A program made the position numbers and the translations under genes. A DNA stretch of 10,678 nt from JBDSTZ01 sp039927975 (GTDB taxonomy: Bacteria; Pseudomonadota; Gammaproteobacteria; Burkholderiales; Burkholderiaceae_D): positions 1 through 10,678 of the forward strand of contig JBDSTZ010000464.1 of NCBI GenBank assembly GCA_039927975.1, written 5' to 3'. Position 1 is the first letter of the stretch. Every line of letters starts with the position of its first letter. Shown piece after piece: positions 1 to 6,693 of the stretch. The notes beneath the pieces are model-generated. The model was not told the origin of the DNA. It worked only from the letters and a program-made list of their open reading frames with translations, and did not search any database.

Positions 1-361
1 CGCGGGTGCCAAGCCAGGTTTGCAGGTCGACGTCGAACGGGTCGGCGATCACGCCGATCACCTGGCCGCCGGGCTCGCGCAGCAGCACGCAGTGGCGCGC
101 CAGCGCCTGCGACAGCGGCAGCAGGTCGAAGGCCGGGGTGAAGGCCAGCATGTCGGCCGTCTCGGCGACCGCCATGCCGAACGGCGCGGCGAGCGACTGG
201 ACGATCTGGCGCGGGTCGGCGCCGGTCAGCGCTTCGATCTCGTCGACCAGCGCGCGGTTGGCGGCGCCGCTGCTGGCGCGCGCGCGCGCCAGCAGGGCGG
301 CGTCGAGCGGCACCGCGGCGGCGGGCACCGCTTTCAGGTGGGATGGCAGTGGCGCGGTCAT
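1..361 (-). CDS. gspE: Type II secretion ATPase GspE, N-terminal fragment (runs off left edge)
   Basis: The first 120 codons of a gene read leftwards from an ATG at 361 and leave the window still open. The visible protein starts MTAPLPSHLKAV and looks like the N-terminal domain of GspE/PilB-type secretion ATPases: a helical stretch (residues about 20-60), then a segment ending in a 'GGQVIGVIADPFD' strand of the kind that precedes the ATPase core. Walker motifs would lie beyond the edge. Family knowledge: GspE is the cytoplasmic hexameric ATPase that powers pseudopilus assembly at the inner membrane, working with GspF and GspL. The ATG overlaps the gspF stop (ATGA), which supports both the start and translational coupling. 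The call rests mainly on context (gspG-gspF upstream). A type IV pilus PilB-like ATPase is the alternative, made less likely by the GspG-type pseudopilin. Confidence 0.75.
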   Translation of the reverse strand, partial: MTAPLPSHLKAVPAAAVPLDAALLARARASSGAANRALVDEIEALTGADPRQIVQSLAAPFGMAVAETADMLAFTPAFDLLPLSQALARHCVLLREPGGQVIGVIADPFDVDLQTWLGTR

Positions 362-1548
362 GACATGTCTCCGGCCAGATCGAAGATCGGCATATAGAGC
401 AGCACCACGATGGCGCCGACGATGAGGCCGATGGCGGCCATCAGGAGCGGCTCGAAGGTGCGCGTGAAGCGGTCGATCCAGCGGCTGATTTCGCCATCGT
501 AAAAGGCGGCCGACTGGGTCAGCATGGGGCCCATGTCGCCGGTGCGTTCGCCGACCCGCAGCATGCGCAGCGAGATCGGGGTGGTGAGGTGGTTGGCGGC
601 GAAGGCGCTCGACAGCGGCAAGCCCGATTCGACCGCCAGCCGGGCTTGCTGGAGGCCGGTGCGCACATTCGGCGAGACCATGCCCTGCACCGTCTCGATG
701 GCCTGGACGATGGGAATGCCGCCCTCGGTGAGCATGCCCAGGGTCAGGTACAGCCGCGACAATTCGTAGATGCGCACACGTTCTCCAAAACCGGGCAGGC
801 GCGAAAGCAGGCCGGCGATGCCGCCGCGCGCGAGCAGCTGGCGCGTGCCGAGCACGATCAGCGCGACCAGCGCGCCGATGCCGGCCAGCAGCCAGGCGGT
901 ATGCTCGGCGGCGAACTGTCCCCAGCTTAACAGCAAGCGCGACATGAATGGCAGGTTGCGGCCGGCGCCTTGATACACCTCGGCGAAGCGCGGCACGACG
1001 TAGGTAATCAGGAAGCCGCTGACGCCGCCGCCGACCCCGAGCAGGATCATCGGGTAGATCGCGGCGCTGACGATTTTCGCGCGCACGGCGTCGATGCGCT
1101 GCTGGTAATCGATGTAGCGGGTGAGCGAGCGCGGCAGGTCGCTGGTGCCTTCGGCCGCTTTCACCACACCAATATAGAGCGGCGGAAAGCGGTCGGCCTG
1201 TTCGGCCAGCACGGCGGAGAAACGCTTGCCTTCGCGCAGGCCGGCGAGCAGGCGCCCGAGCACGTTGGCCAGCACCGGATTGGTTTCCTTTTCCAGCAGC
1301 GCTTCGAGCGCTTCGACCACGCCGAGGCCGGCGCTGAGCAGGGCCAGCAGTTCCTGGCTGAACAGTACCAGCGACATGCCGCCGCGCGCGCCGGCGCCGC
1401 CGAACAGGCCGCGACGCGGCGCCTTGATCGAGGAGACGAACAAACCGCGCGCCTCCACCTGGCGCCTGGCGTCGGCCTCATCCAGCGCGTCGATGCGCAG
1501 TTGCGCGACGACGGAATCGGCCGACAGGGCCCGCACTTCATACTGCAT
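358..1548 (-). CDS. gspF: Type II secretion inner-membrane platform protein GspF
   Basis: A complete 396-residue protein, the usual length for GspF. It has an N-terminal soluble region (residues 1-58) and two repeated GspF/PilC helical domains at about 60-185 and 262-385. The first contains 'LFSQELLALLSAGLGVVEAL' and the second the equivalent 'LSRLYLTLGMLTEGGIPIVQ'. Hydrophobic segments lie at about 163-186, 217-237 and 367-389, matching the three-span topology. Family role: GspF is the polytopic platform that couples the GspE ATPase to pseudopilin assembly. The start at 1548 fits the family N-terminus (MQYEVRAL). Its ribosome site is weak, with only a GGA about 9 bases upstream. The gene lies 140 bases after gspG and overlaps gspE by 4 bases, so it belongs to the same minus-strand operon. 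Confidence 0.93.
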   Translation of the reverse strand: MQYEVRALSADSVVAQLRIDALDEADARRQVEARGLFVSSIKAPRRGLFGGAGARGGMSLVLFSQELLALLSAGLGVVEALEALLEKETNPVLANVLGRLLAGLREGKRFSAVLAEQADRFPPLYIGVVKAAEGTSDLPRSLTRYIDYQQRIDAVRAKIVSAAIYPMILLGVGGGVSGFLITYVVPRFAEVYQGAGRNLPFMSRLLLSWGQFAAEHTAWLLAGIGALVALIVLGTRQLLARGGIAGLLSRLPGFGERVRIYELSRLYLTLGMLTEGGIPIVQAIETVQGMVSPNVRTGLQQARLAVESGLPLSSAFAANHLTTPISLRMLRVGERTGDMGPMLTQSAAFYDGEISRWIDRFTRTFEPLLMAAIGLIVGAIVVLLYMPIFDLAGDMS

Positions 1549-1654
1549 GCTGCTGTTCCGCTTCTTGTTGGAGTGAATCGTTGGTGGCCAGGGGTGGACG
1601 GCGGGCGCCGGCGGGATTCCGCAGCGCCTGCCCTACCCTTGCCATCCGGCCGGC

Positions 1655-1688
1655 AATAAGTTCCAGCGTCGTAATAAGTTCCAGCGTC
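1655..1688. repeat. Tandem 18-base-period direct repeat directly after gspG
   Basis: The 16-mer AATAAGTTCCAGCGTC occurs perfectly at 1655-1670 and again at 1673-1688, separated by GT. The second copy abuts the gspG stop codon (1689-1691 on the minus strand). A shorter related piece, CAGCGTCTT, recurs just inside the gspG 3' end near 1703. The repeat sits in the 140-base gap between gspG and gspF, which otherwise shows no convincing gene or hairpin terminator. It may be a local tandem duplication of the end of gspG. Confidence 0.8.
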
Positions 1689-2141
1689 TTAGTTGGTGAT
1701 ATCAGCGTCTTCGCCGGTGCCGCCAGGCTGGCCGTCACGTCCGAGCGACAGGATCTCGAATTCGCCCTTGGTGCCCGGCGCGCGGTACTGGTAGGGATGG
1801 CCCCACGGGTCGAGCGGCAAGGCTTTCTTCAGGTAGGGGCCGTTCCATTTGGTGCCGCCGGTGGCCGGCGCGGCCAGCAGCGAGCCCAGTCCTTCTTCGG
1901 TGTTCGGATAGCGGCCGACGTCGAGCCGGTAGGTGTCGAGCGATTTTTCAAACGCTTCGATCTGGGCCTTGGCGATCGTCACTTCCGATTTGCCCAGCTG
2001 GGAAAAATACTTTGGCCCCACGTAAGCGGCCAACAATCCAATGATAACGATAACAACTAACAGTTCAAGCAGGGTGAAACCTGCGTTGTTGGGGCGCTGG
2101 CAAACGCGCTTGCGCGCTTGCTGTTGAATGACTCGAACCAT
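1689..2141 (-). CDS. gspG: Type II secretion major pseudopilin GspG
   Basis: A 150-residue prepilin. A basic leader (residues 1-21) ends in 'NNAG', followed by the type IV prepilin cleavage motif G21|F22TLLE26. The +5 glutamate and an uninterrupted hydrophobic helix (about 22-42) follow. The C-terminal part shows GspG hallmarks: 'YPNTEEGL', 'WNGPYLKKALPLDPWG' and the aspartate-rich 'GRDGQPGG..EDADI' loop that binds calcium in this family. Family role: it is the main subunit of the periplasmic pseudopilus after processing by a prepilin peptidase, which is not in this window. I chose ATG 2141 rather than the upstream ATG at 2174 because GAGGAG lies about 9 bases before it and it gives a normal leader length. 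It is the first gene of the minus-strand gspG-F-E group. Confidence 0.94.
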   Translation of the reverse strand: MVRVIQQQARKRVCQRPNNAGFTLLELLVVIVIIGLLAAYVGPKYFSQLGKSEVTIAKAQIEAFEKSLDTYRLDVGRYPNTEEGLGSLLAAPATGGTKWNGPYLKKALPLDPWGHPYQYRAPGTKGEFEILSLGRDGQPGGTGEDADITN

Positions 2142-2160
2142 CTCCGACGACTCCTCGTGA

Positions 2161-2174
2161 ATGCGACTTCGCAT
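2161..2174. promoter_or_regulatory. Short palindrome in the gspG leader
   Basis: ATGCGA-CT-TCGCAT is a 6-base-arm inverted repeat with a 2-base centre, about 20 bases upstream of the gspG start. It could be an operator or a small 5' UTR hairpin. Function is unknown and the site is short enough to be chance. Confidence 0.3.
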
Positions 2175-2175
2175 A

Positions 2176-2202
2176 TTGTTCTATTACTTTTTGTTCTATT
2201 AC
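2176..2202. repeat. 12-base direct repeat upstream of gspG
   Basis: TTGTTCTATTAC occurs at 2176-2187 and again, perfectly, at 2191-2202 (period 15). Read on the minus strand it is GTAATAGAACAA twice, 35-60 bases upstream of the gspG start, where promoter elements or regulator half-sites would be expected. TAATAG or TAATAGAA could contribute a -10-like element, but no matching -35 is clear. Confidence 0.6.
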
Positions 2203-2240
2203 ATTTTTCACCGCTGCGCCTGATCGGCACCTCCGCGCCC

Positions 2241-2313
2241 TCCAGCGCGGCAGACCTCGCCAGCAAAGCGAGATTTCAGCGCTGCAAGGCTACCACGCCG
2301 TCAGGCCGATGGA
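2241..2313 (+). promoter_or_regulatory. Candidate structured RNA, weakly resembling a c-di-GMP-I (GEMM) aptamer
   Basis: Seen in the sequence: outer arms TCCA (2241-2244)/TGGA (2310-2313), inner arms GGC (2249-2251)/GCC (2305-2307), a hairpin CTCGC (2256-2260)/GCGAG (2268-2272) with a GCAA-containing loop, and a small GGC (2288-2290)/GCC (2297-2299) hairpin. GGCAGACC before the first hairpin and GCCGATGG at the 3' end resemble the GGCAAACC and (A/G)CCGATGG parts of the GEMM-I aptamer. The conserved GACGCAAAGC between the helices is only partly matched (CTGCAAGGC), and the third helix is much shorter than normal. A T-rich stretch (2318-2326) follows. It lies 330 bases before the PEP-CTERM start. 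It may be a degenerate or unrelated structure. Confidence 0.2.
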
Positions 2314-2372
2314 CAACTTTTCTTTTGCGCGTGCGGGCCTGTCTTCATAGCAATTTGAGTCGGTATTCAACA

Positions 2373-2387
2373 TGGTTTTTTAAACCA
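2373..2387. promoter_or_regulatory. TGGTTT/AAACCA inverted repeat
   Basis: A compact inverted repeat with arms TGGTTT (2373-2378) and AAACCA (2382-2387) around three T bases lies in the AT-rich part of the divergent region. It could be an operator for a dimeric regulator. No family is assigned. Confidence 0.3.
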
Positions 2388-2546
2388 CTGCAACTGATGT
2401 GCGCATGCTCCCTTGATTTGACCACAAGTCGCGATTTACCTGTGGGTGCTGGACGCCGACGAAATTTAATTGGGCGGCAGCGGCCAATGACGATTGGTTC
2501 TTTGTTAAAATTTTTTACATAAAAGTTGTTTCCACTGATATATTTA

Positions 2547-2575
2547 TTGACAACCCGAGCCCACAAGAAATTTAC
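2547..2575 (+). promoter_or_regulatory. Possible sigma-70 promoter for the PEP-CTERM/protease operon
   Basis: A perfect TTGACA lies at 2547-2552, and 17 bases later comes ATTTAC (2570-2575), a poor match to TATAAT. It sits about 70 bases before the PEP-CTERM start, in the right orientation, inside the AT-rich stretch. The weak -10 suggests either dependence on an activator or a chance -35 match. I found no convincing sigma-54 (GGCAC...TTGC) promoter in this gap. Confidence 0.35.
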
Positions 2576-2599
2576 GGCGCTGCGACCCAGACCGTAAAT
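2570..2599. promoter_or_regulatory. 8-base inverted repeat overlapping the putative -10
   Basis: ATTTACGG (2570-2577) is perfectly repeated in inverted form as CCGTAAAT (2592-2599) with a 14-base spacer. It overlaps the proposed -10 element and lies 43-73 bases before the PEP-CTERM ATG. This is a good position for a regulator binding site or a leader hairpin. The binding protein is unknown; the LuxR-type or winged-helix regulators farther along the window are untested candidates. Confidence 0.45.
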
Positions 2600-2642
2600 C
2601 GCCTTGGTGACTTAGTTGAATAACCTTCACTGAAAGCACGCC

Positions 2643-3446
2643 ATGACCCGTCACGCAACGTTCGTCGCTGTCCCCGCCTCCGTCCGCCCCGCACCTGTCT
2701 CGCCGTCCACCGCTTCCCCCTTTTCCTTGCCGCGCCGCGGCGCGCTCGCCCTCGCCGCCGCGCTCGCCTGCGCGGCCGGCTTGCCGGCGCACGCGGCGGT
2801 GATCAACTTCGACGCTTATGGCGGGCTGGTCGGCGATAGCGACGCCATCGTCGAGAGCGGCTACCAGGTGGGCTTCTTTTCCAACGCGACCGGCGCGCAG
2901 CCGGGCGACTTCGTCGGCGCCTTCATCGACGGCAGCGACCCGACCTCCTGCCTGAATGGCGCCTGTCCGGTCAATAACGGCAGCACCTATTACAGCGTGG
3001 TCAACGACAGCTTTATCGACATCATTTCCGATACCGCCGGCAAAGCGTTCCGCATCGGCGGCTTCGACGCCTCCTTCATCGGCGCCAGCGCCGCGCTCAA
3101 CAGCTATCCGGCGGTCGCCGGCCTGGTGCGCATCCAGGGCTTTTTCGCCGCTGGCGGCTCGGCGACGGAAACCTACCAGTTGGCCGGCCCCGGCGCCAAC
3201 GGCTTCAATTTCGGCCACTTCAACCCCAGCACGGCGTTCGGCAACCTGGCCTTCGTCGAAGCGGTGATGTTCGGCTTCGTCTGCAATTCACTGGGCAATT
3301 GCTCGGCCTTCTCCACCGACACCGCCCAGTTCGGCGTCGACAATCTTTCCCTGCTTGATGTGGCGACCGTGCCCGAACCGTCGTCCGCGCTGCTGCTCGG
3401 CCTCGGCCTGGCCGGCCTGCTCGCGTTCGCCCGCCGCCGCGCCTGA
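2643..3446 (+). CDS. PEP-CTERM sorting domain protein with QFxxDN motif
   Basis: A 267-residue exported protein. A hydrophobic signal segment (residues about 33-46) ends at PAHA|AV near residue 51. The mature part is rich in G, A, S, N and F, with two close cysteine pairs (C103/C108 and C214/C220) that may form disulfides. 'QFGVDN' (229-234) precedes the PEP-CTERM signal: VPEPSS (243-248), a hydrophobic helix (about 249-262) and a final ARRRA. Family knowledge: PEP-CTERM tails are recognised by exosortases, which process exported, often biofilm-related proteins. No exosortase is visible here. The charged region before the signal helix is unusually long (about 32 residues), but the only alternative start, TTG at 2727, has no ribosome site, so ATG 2643 (weak GAAAG upstream) is kept. 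The protease gene follows after 40 bases with no terminator, suggesting an operon. Exact function is unknown. Confidence 0.9.
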   Translation: MTRHATFVAVPASVRPAPVSPSTASPFSLPRRGALALAAALACAAGLPAHAAVINFDAYGGLVGDSDAIVESGYQVGFFSNATGAQPGDFVGAFIDGSDPTSCLNGACPVNNGSTYYSVVNDSFIDIISDTAGKAFRIGGFDASFIGASAALNSYPAVAGLVRIQGFFAAGGSATETYQLAGPGANGFNFGHFNPSTAFGNLAFVEAVMFGFVCNSLGNCSAFSTDTAQFGVDNLSLLDVATVPEPSSALLLGLGLAGLLAFARRRA

Positions 3447-3486
3447 GGCGCCGCTCCGCTCCCCATCAAGATCCGAGGAAACCATC

Positions 3487-6400
3487 ATGACTCTCCGTCC
3501 CATCCGCGCAGCGGTACTGCTGCTGCTATCGACATTGACCTTCGCCGCGCAGGCCGACGACACGCGCCGCTCCTACATCGTGCAACTGAGCGACAAGCCG
3601 GTCGCTTCCTACGCCGGCGATATCAGCGGCCTGAACGCGACCCAGCCGGCGCCCGGCCAGCGGCTCGACCTCGATTCGGCCGACGTCCAGCTCTACACCG
3701 ACTACCTGGGCCAGAAGCAGGCCACGGTGCAGGCGGCGATCGCCGGCGCGCCGATTCTCTACACCTACAGCGTGGTGCTCAACGGCTTCGCCGCGCTGCT
3801 GACCGACGACGAGGTGCGCCAGCTGCAGGCGCGCAGCGACGTCGCCGCCATCACGCTCGACACGCCGCGCAAGATGGACACCATCTCGACCCCCGCCTTT
3901 CTCGGCCTCGACAAGCCGGGCGGGCTGTGGGAAAAACTCGGCGGCAAGGGCAGCGCCGGCGAGAACATCATCGTCGGCATCGTCGACGGCGGCATCTGGC
4001 CCGAGAGCCCGGCGGTGGCCGACCGCCTCGACGCCAACGGCAAGCCGAGCTTCGACAACAGCGCCTCGCTGGTCTACGGCGCCGCGCCGGCGCAGTGGAA
4101 AGGCGTTTGCCAGACCGGCGAAGGCTTCACCGCCGCCAACTGCAACAACAAGCTGATCGGCGCGCGCTATTTCGACGCCACTTACCGTACTACCACCAAC
4201 GTGACGCACTGGAGCGAATTCCGCTCGCCGCGCGACTCGATCGGCAGCGGCCTGGGCGAAGGCGGCCACGGCACCCACACCGCCACCACCGCCGCCGGCA
4301 ACAACAATGTCGACGTGACGATCTCCGGCCTGCCACTCGGCCAGGCGTCCGGCATGGCGCCGCGCGCGCGGGTGGCGGCCTACAAGGTGTGCTGGTCGTA
4401 CAACGACGCCAGCGCCGCCACCGGCGCGAAGAACAGCTGCTACACCGGCGACAGCGTGATGGCGATCGAACAGGCGGTGGTCGACGGCGTCAACGTGATC
4501 AATTATTCGATCAGCGGCGGCACCACGATCGGCGACCCGGTCGAGCAAGCCTTCCTGCACGCCTCCAACGCCGGCGTGTTCGTGGCCGCCTCGGCCGGCA
4601 ATTCGGGCCCGGACAACACGGTGGCCCACATCAGTCCGTGGCAAGCCACGGTGGCCGCCTCGACCCACGGCCGCGAATTCCAGGCCGACGTCAAGCTCGG
4701 CAACGGCGCCAGCTACACCGGCGCCTCGATGAGCCCGGCCCCGGTCGGCCCGGCCCCGCTGGTGCGCGCAGAGGACGCCGCCGTCGCCGGCGCCGATCCG
4801 ACCCGGGTGACCCTGTGCTACAGCGCCGGCGGCAATGGCGGCGTGGCGGTGCTCGACCCGGCCAAGATCAGCGGCAAGATCGTCATCTGCACGCGCGGCG
4901 TCAACGCCCGCACCGACAAGAGCCTGGCGGTGGCGCAAGGCGGCGGGGTCGGCATGGTGATGGTCGACACTGGCGGCGGCCTGGTGGCCGAGCCGCACTC
5001 GGTGCCGACGGTGCATGTGAGCGCCGCCAATGGCGCCGCGATCCAGGCGTACGCGGCCACCCTGAACGCCAGCGCGTCGATCACCAGGTTCGTGGTCACC
5101 ACCAACACGCTGGGTGCGCCGGTGATGGCCGGCTTTTCTTCGCGCGGACCGAATGTGTACGACGCCAACCAGCTCAAGCCGGACCTGACCGCGCCCGGCG
5201 TCGACGTGATCGCCGGGGTGACGCCGGCGTTGACCCAGGCCGAACGCGCCAATGTGGTCAACGGCACGCTGGTGCCGCCGCCGGCCTGGGCTTCCTACCA
5301 GGGCACCTCGATGGCCAGCCCGCATGTGGCCGGCCTGGCCGCCCTGCTCAAGCAACAGCATCCGACCTGGACCCCGGCGGCGATCAAATCGGCGCTGATG
5401 ACGACCGCCACCGACACCCTGCCCGACGCGATCGCCTCGGGCGACACGCGCGGCATCCTGCCGTTCGCCCAGGGCGCCGGCCATGTGAACCCGAACGGCG
5501 CCAGCGATCCCGGCCTGGTGTACGACGCCACCCAGGTCGACTACAAGAAATACATGTGCGGCACCGGCATGACGGCCGAATGCGGCGGCGGCACCATCAC
5601 CGGCTACAACCTCAACTTGCCGTCGATCGCGGTCGGCAACGTGCTCGGCAGTGTGGTGGTCAACCGCTCGGTGACCAACGTGGGCGCCAGCAGCGCGACC
5701 TACACTTCCAGCAGCGCGCTGACCGGCTTTTCGGTGGCGGTCAACCCGGCCTCGTTCACGCTGGCGCCGGGCGCCACGCGCGCCTTCACGGTCACGCTCA
5801 CGCGCACCACGGCGCCGGACAACGTCTGGCAGTTCGGCAAGCTGACCTGGACCGACGGCAGCCACGTGGTGCGTTCGCCGATCGTCGCGCGTTCCGGCAA
5901 GCCGCTGATCGCGCCGAGTCTCTTCACCAGCGACCGCGCCGGCGCCACCAAGCTGATGAGCGTGGCGACCGGCTTCACCGGCAAGATGAACACGGTCTAC
6001 GGCGGCCTCAAGGAAATCAGCCGCGAAGCCTTCACGGTGCAGCAGGCGACCTCCGGCACGGTCGACACGGTGGCGCAGATTCAAACGGCCTGCAAGGCGG
6101 CCGGCAGCGGCGTGCGGGTGGTGCCCGTGACGGTGCCCGCCGGCAGCGTGCTGGCCCAGTTTGAACTCTTCGACCGCGACACCGCCAGCCACGGCGGCGA
6201 CGACCTCGACCTGGCGCTGCTCAATGGCGCCGGCACCGTGGTGGCGACCTCGCTGCACGGCGGCTCGAACGAGAGCATCATCCTGCCGTCGCCGGCCGCC
6301 GGCGACTACCGGGTCTGCGTGATCGGCTACGAAGCGGCCAACGGCGTGTCGACCGACTTCACGCTGTCCTCGGCGGTGGTGACGGCCACCGATCGGGGCG

Positions 6401-6627
6401 GCAACTTCAAGGTGATGGTGCCGACCAAGGTGTATGCGGGCAGCACGGCCAGCGTGGGGATCAGCTGGTCGGGCCTGGCGGCCGGCAAGCGCTTCGCCGG
6501 CGCGGCCCAGCTGCTTGACTTGAGCAACACGCCGGCCGCGACGACGGTGTTCAAGGTCGACACCAGCGCGCCGCTGCCGCTTGGCGAGGCGGTGGAACGG
6601 GCGTTGCCGAAGGATAGCGGCATGTAA
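3487..6627 (+). CDS. Secreted subtilisin-like serine protease (S8) with PA insert and C-terminal beta domains
   Basis: 1046 residues from ATG 3487, which has GAGGAA at 3475-3480. A signal peptide (1-23, ending AAQA) is followed by an I9-type inhibitor propeptide (about 29-135). The S8 catalytic domain shows Asp167 ('IVDGGIWPES'), His261 ('GGHGTHTA'), oxyanion-hole Asn372 ('SAGNSGPDN') and Ser608 ('YQGTSMASPHVAG'). A protease-associated (PA) domain (about 440-525) is inserted between Asn and Ser, as in plant cucumisin-like subtilases. C-terminal parts are an Fn3-like domain (about 708-805), a pre-peptidase C-terminal (PPC)-like beta domain (about 878-965, 'DDLDLALLN' and 'GDYRVCVIGYE') and an unassigned tail of about 80 residues. 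It is predicted to mature outside the inner membrane by propeptide removal and to degrade proteins extracellularly. Secretion by the neighbouring T2SS is plausible but inferred. It has no PEP-CTERM tail. It is preceded by the PEP-CTERM gene and ended by a strong terminator. Confidence 0.95.
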   Translation: MTLRPIRAAVLLLLSTLTFAAQADDTRRSYIVQLSDKPVASYAGDISGLNATQPAPGQRLDLDSADVQLYTDYLGQKQATVQAAIAGAPILYTYSVVLNGFAALLTDDEVRQLQARSDVAAITLDTPRKMDTISTPAFLGLDKPGGLWEKLGGKGSAGENIIVGIVDGGIWPESPAVADRLDANGKPSFDNSASLVYGAAPAQWKGVCQTGEGFTAANCNNKLIGARYFDATYRTTTNVTHWSEFRSPRDSIGSGLGEGGHGTHTATTAAGNNNVDVTISGLPLGQASGMAPRARVAAYKVCWSYNDASAATGAKNSCYTGDSVMAIEQAVVDGVNVINYSISGGTTIGDPVEQAFLHASNAGVFVAASAGNSGPDNTVAHISPWQATVAASTHGREFQADVKLGNGASYTGASMSPAPVGPAPLVRAEDAAVAGADPTRVTLCYSAGGNGGVAVLDPAKISGKIVICTRGVNARTDKSLAVAQGGGVGMVMVDTGGGLVAEPHSVPTVHVSAANGAAIQAYAATLNASASITRFVVTTNTLGAPVMAGFSSRGPNVYDANQLKPDLTAPGVDVIAGVTPALTQAERANVVNGTLVPPPAWASYQGTSMASPHVAGLAALLKQQHPTWTPAAIKSALMTTATDTLPDAIASGDTRGILPFAQGAGHVNPNGASDPGLVYDATQVDYKKYMCGTGMTAECGGGTITGYNLNLPSIAVGNVLGSVVVNRSVTNVGASSATYTSSSALTGFSVAVNPASFTLAPGATRAFTVTLTRTTAPDNVWQFGKLTWTDGSHVVRSPIVARSGKPLIAPSLFTSDRAGATKLMSVATGFTGKMNTVYGGLKEISREAFTVQQATSGTVDTVAQIQTACKAAGSGVRVVPVTVPAGSVLAQFELFDRDTASHGGDDLDLALLNGAGTVVATSLHGGSNESIILPSPAAGDYRVCVIGYEAANGVSTDFTLSSAVVTATDRGGNFKVMVPTKVYAGSTASVGISWSGLAAGKRFAGAAQLLDLSNTPAATTVFKVDTSAPLPLGEAVERALPKDSGM

Positions 6628-6647
6628 ACCCGCTGGCAGGGTAAGCC

Positions 6648-6680
6648 AAGCCGCGTGTCGCAGGACACGCGGCTTTTTTT
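6648..6680 (+). terminator. Intrinsic terminator after the S8 protease gene
   Basis: A perfect 12-base-pair stem (AAGCCGCGTGTC at 6648-6659 and GACACGCGGCTT at 6664-6675) with loop GCAG is followed by a T run to 6680. It lies 20 bases past the protease stop. On the opposite strand the same hairpin has no good T run after it, so it mainly serves the plus-strand operon. It may act weakly on the convergent lipoprotein gene. Confidence 0.93.
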
Positions 6681-6693
6681 ATGATGATGGATT

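Larger units (their letters stand above)
2142..2642. other. Divergent intergenic control region between gspG and the PEP-CTERM gene
   Basis: About 500 bases with no convincing gene separate two divergent transcription units. The left half is GC-rich. The right half (about 2340-2575) is clearly AT-rich compared with the rest of the window, with runs such as AAAATTTTTT near 2507-2516. It holds a 12-base direct repeat, several short inverted repeats (2161-2174, 2373-2387, 2484-2497, 2570-2599), a structured-looking GC-rich segment (2241-2313) and a perfect TTGACA. A 73-codon minus-strand open frame at 2345-2566 has no recognisable protein features and I do not treat it as a gene. Confidence 0.7.

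Noticed and set aside
970..1659. A 229-codon plus-strand frame antisense to gspF
   Set aside because: Gln/His/Arg/Ala-rich shadow of the gspF coding strand.
1538..1738. A small 66-codon frame bridging gspG and gspF on the minus strand
   Set aside because: It overlaps both genes out of frame, includes the tandem repeat, lacks a ribosome site and has no family-like sequence.
2484..2497. CCAAT/ATTGG inverted repeat
   Set aside because: Arms of only five bases with a four-base spacer; common by chance, and no supporting context beyond being in the intergenic region.
2345..2566. A 73-codon minus-strand frame in the divergent region
   Set aside because: It has no Shine-Dalgarno, domain or membrane segment and sits in AT-rich promoter-like DNA. 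It is probably chance.
2590..2625. Search for a sigma-54 (GGCAC-N5-TTGC) promoter of the kind seen before some PEP-CTERM genes
   Set aside because: TGGTGACTTAGTTGA is the nearest sequence, but it lacks the invariant GC of the -12 element.
3927..6164. A 745-codon plus-strand open frame inside the protease
   Set aside because: An arginine-rich shadow frame with no recognisable protein features, wholly within the protease gene.
3526..6258. A 910-codon open frame antisense to the S8 protease
   Set aside because: It is a by-product of high GC codon bias. The translation is Arg/His/Gly/Ala-rich with no domain, and the plus-strand protease has full catalytic motifs.
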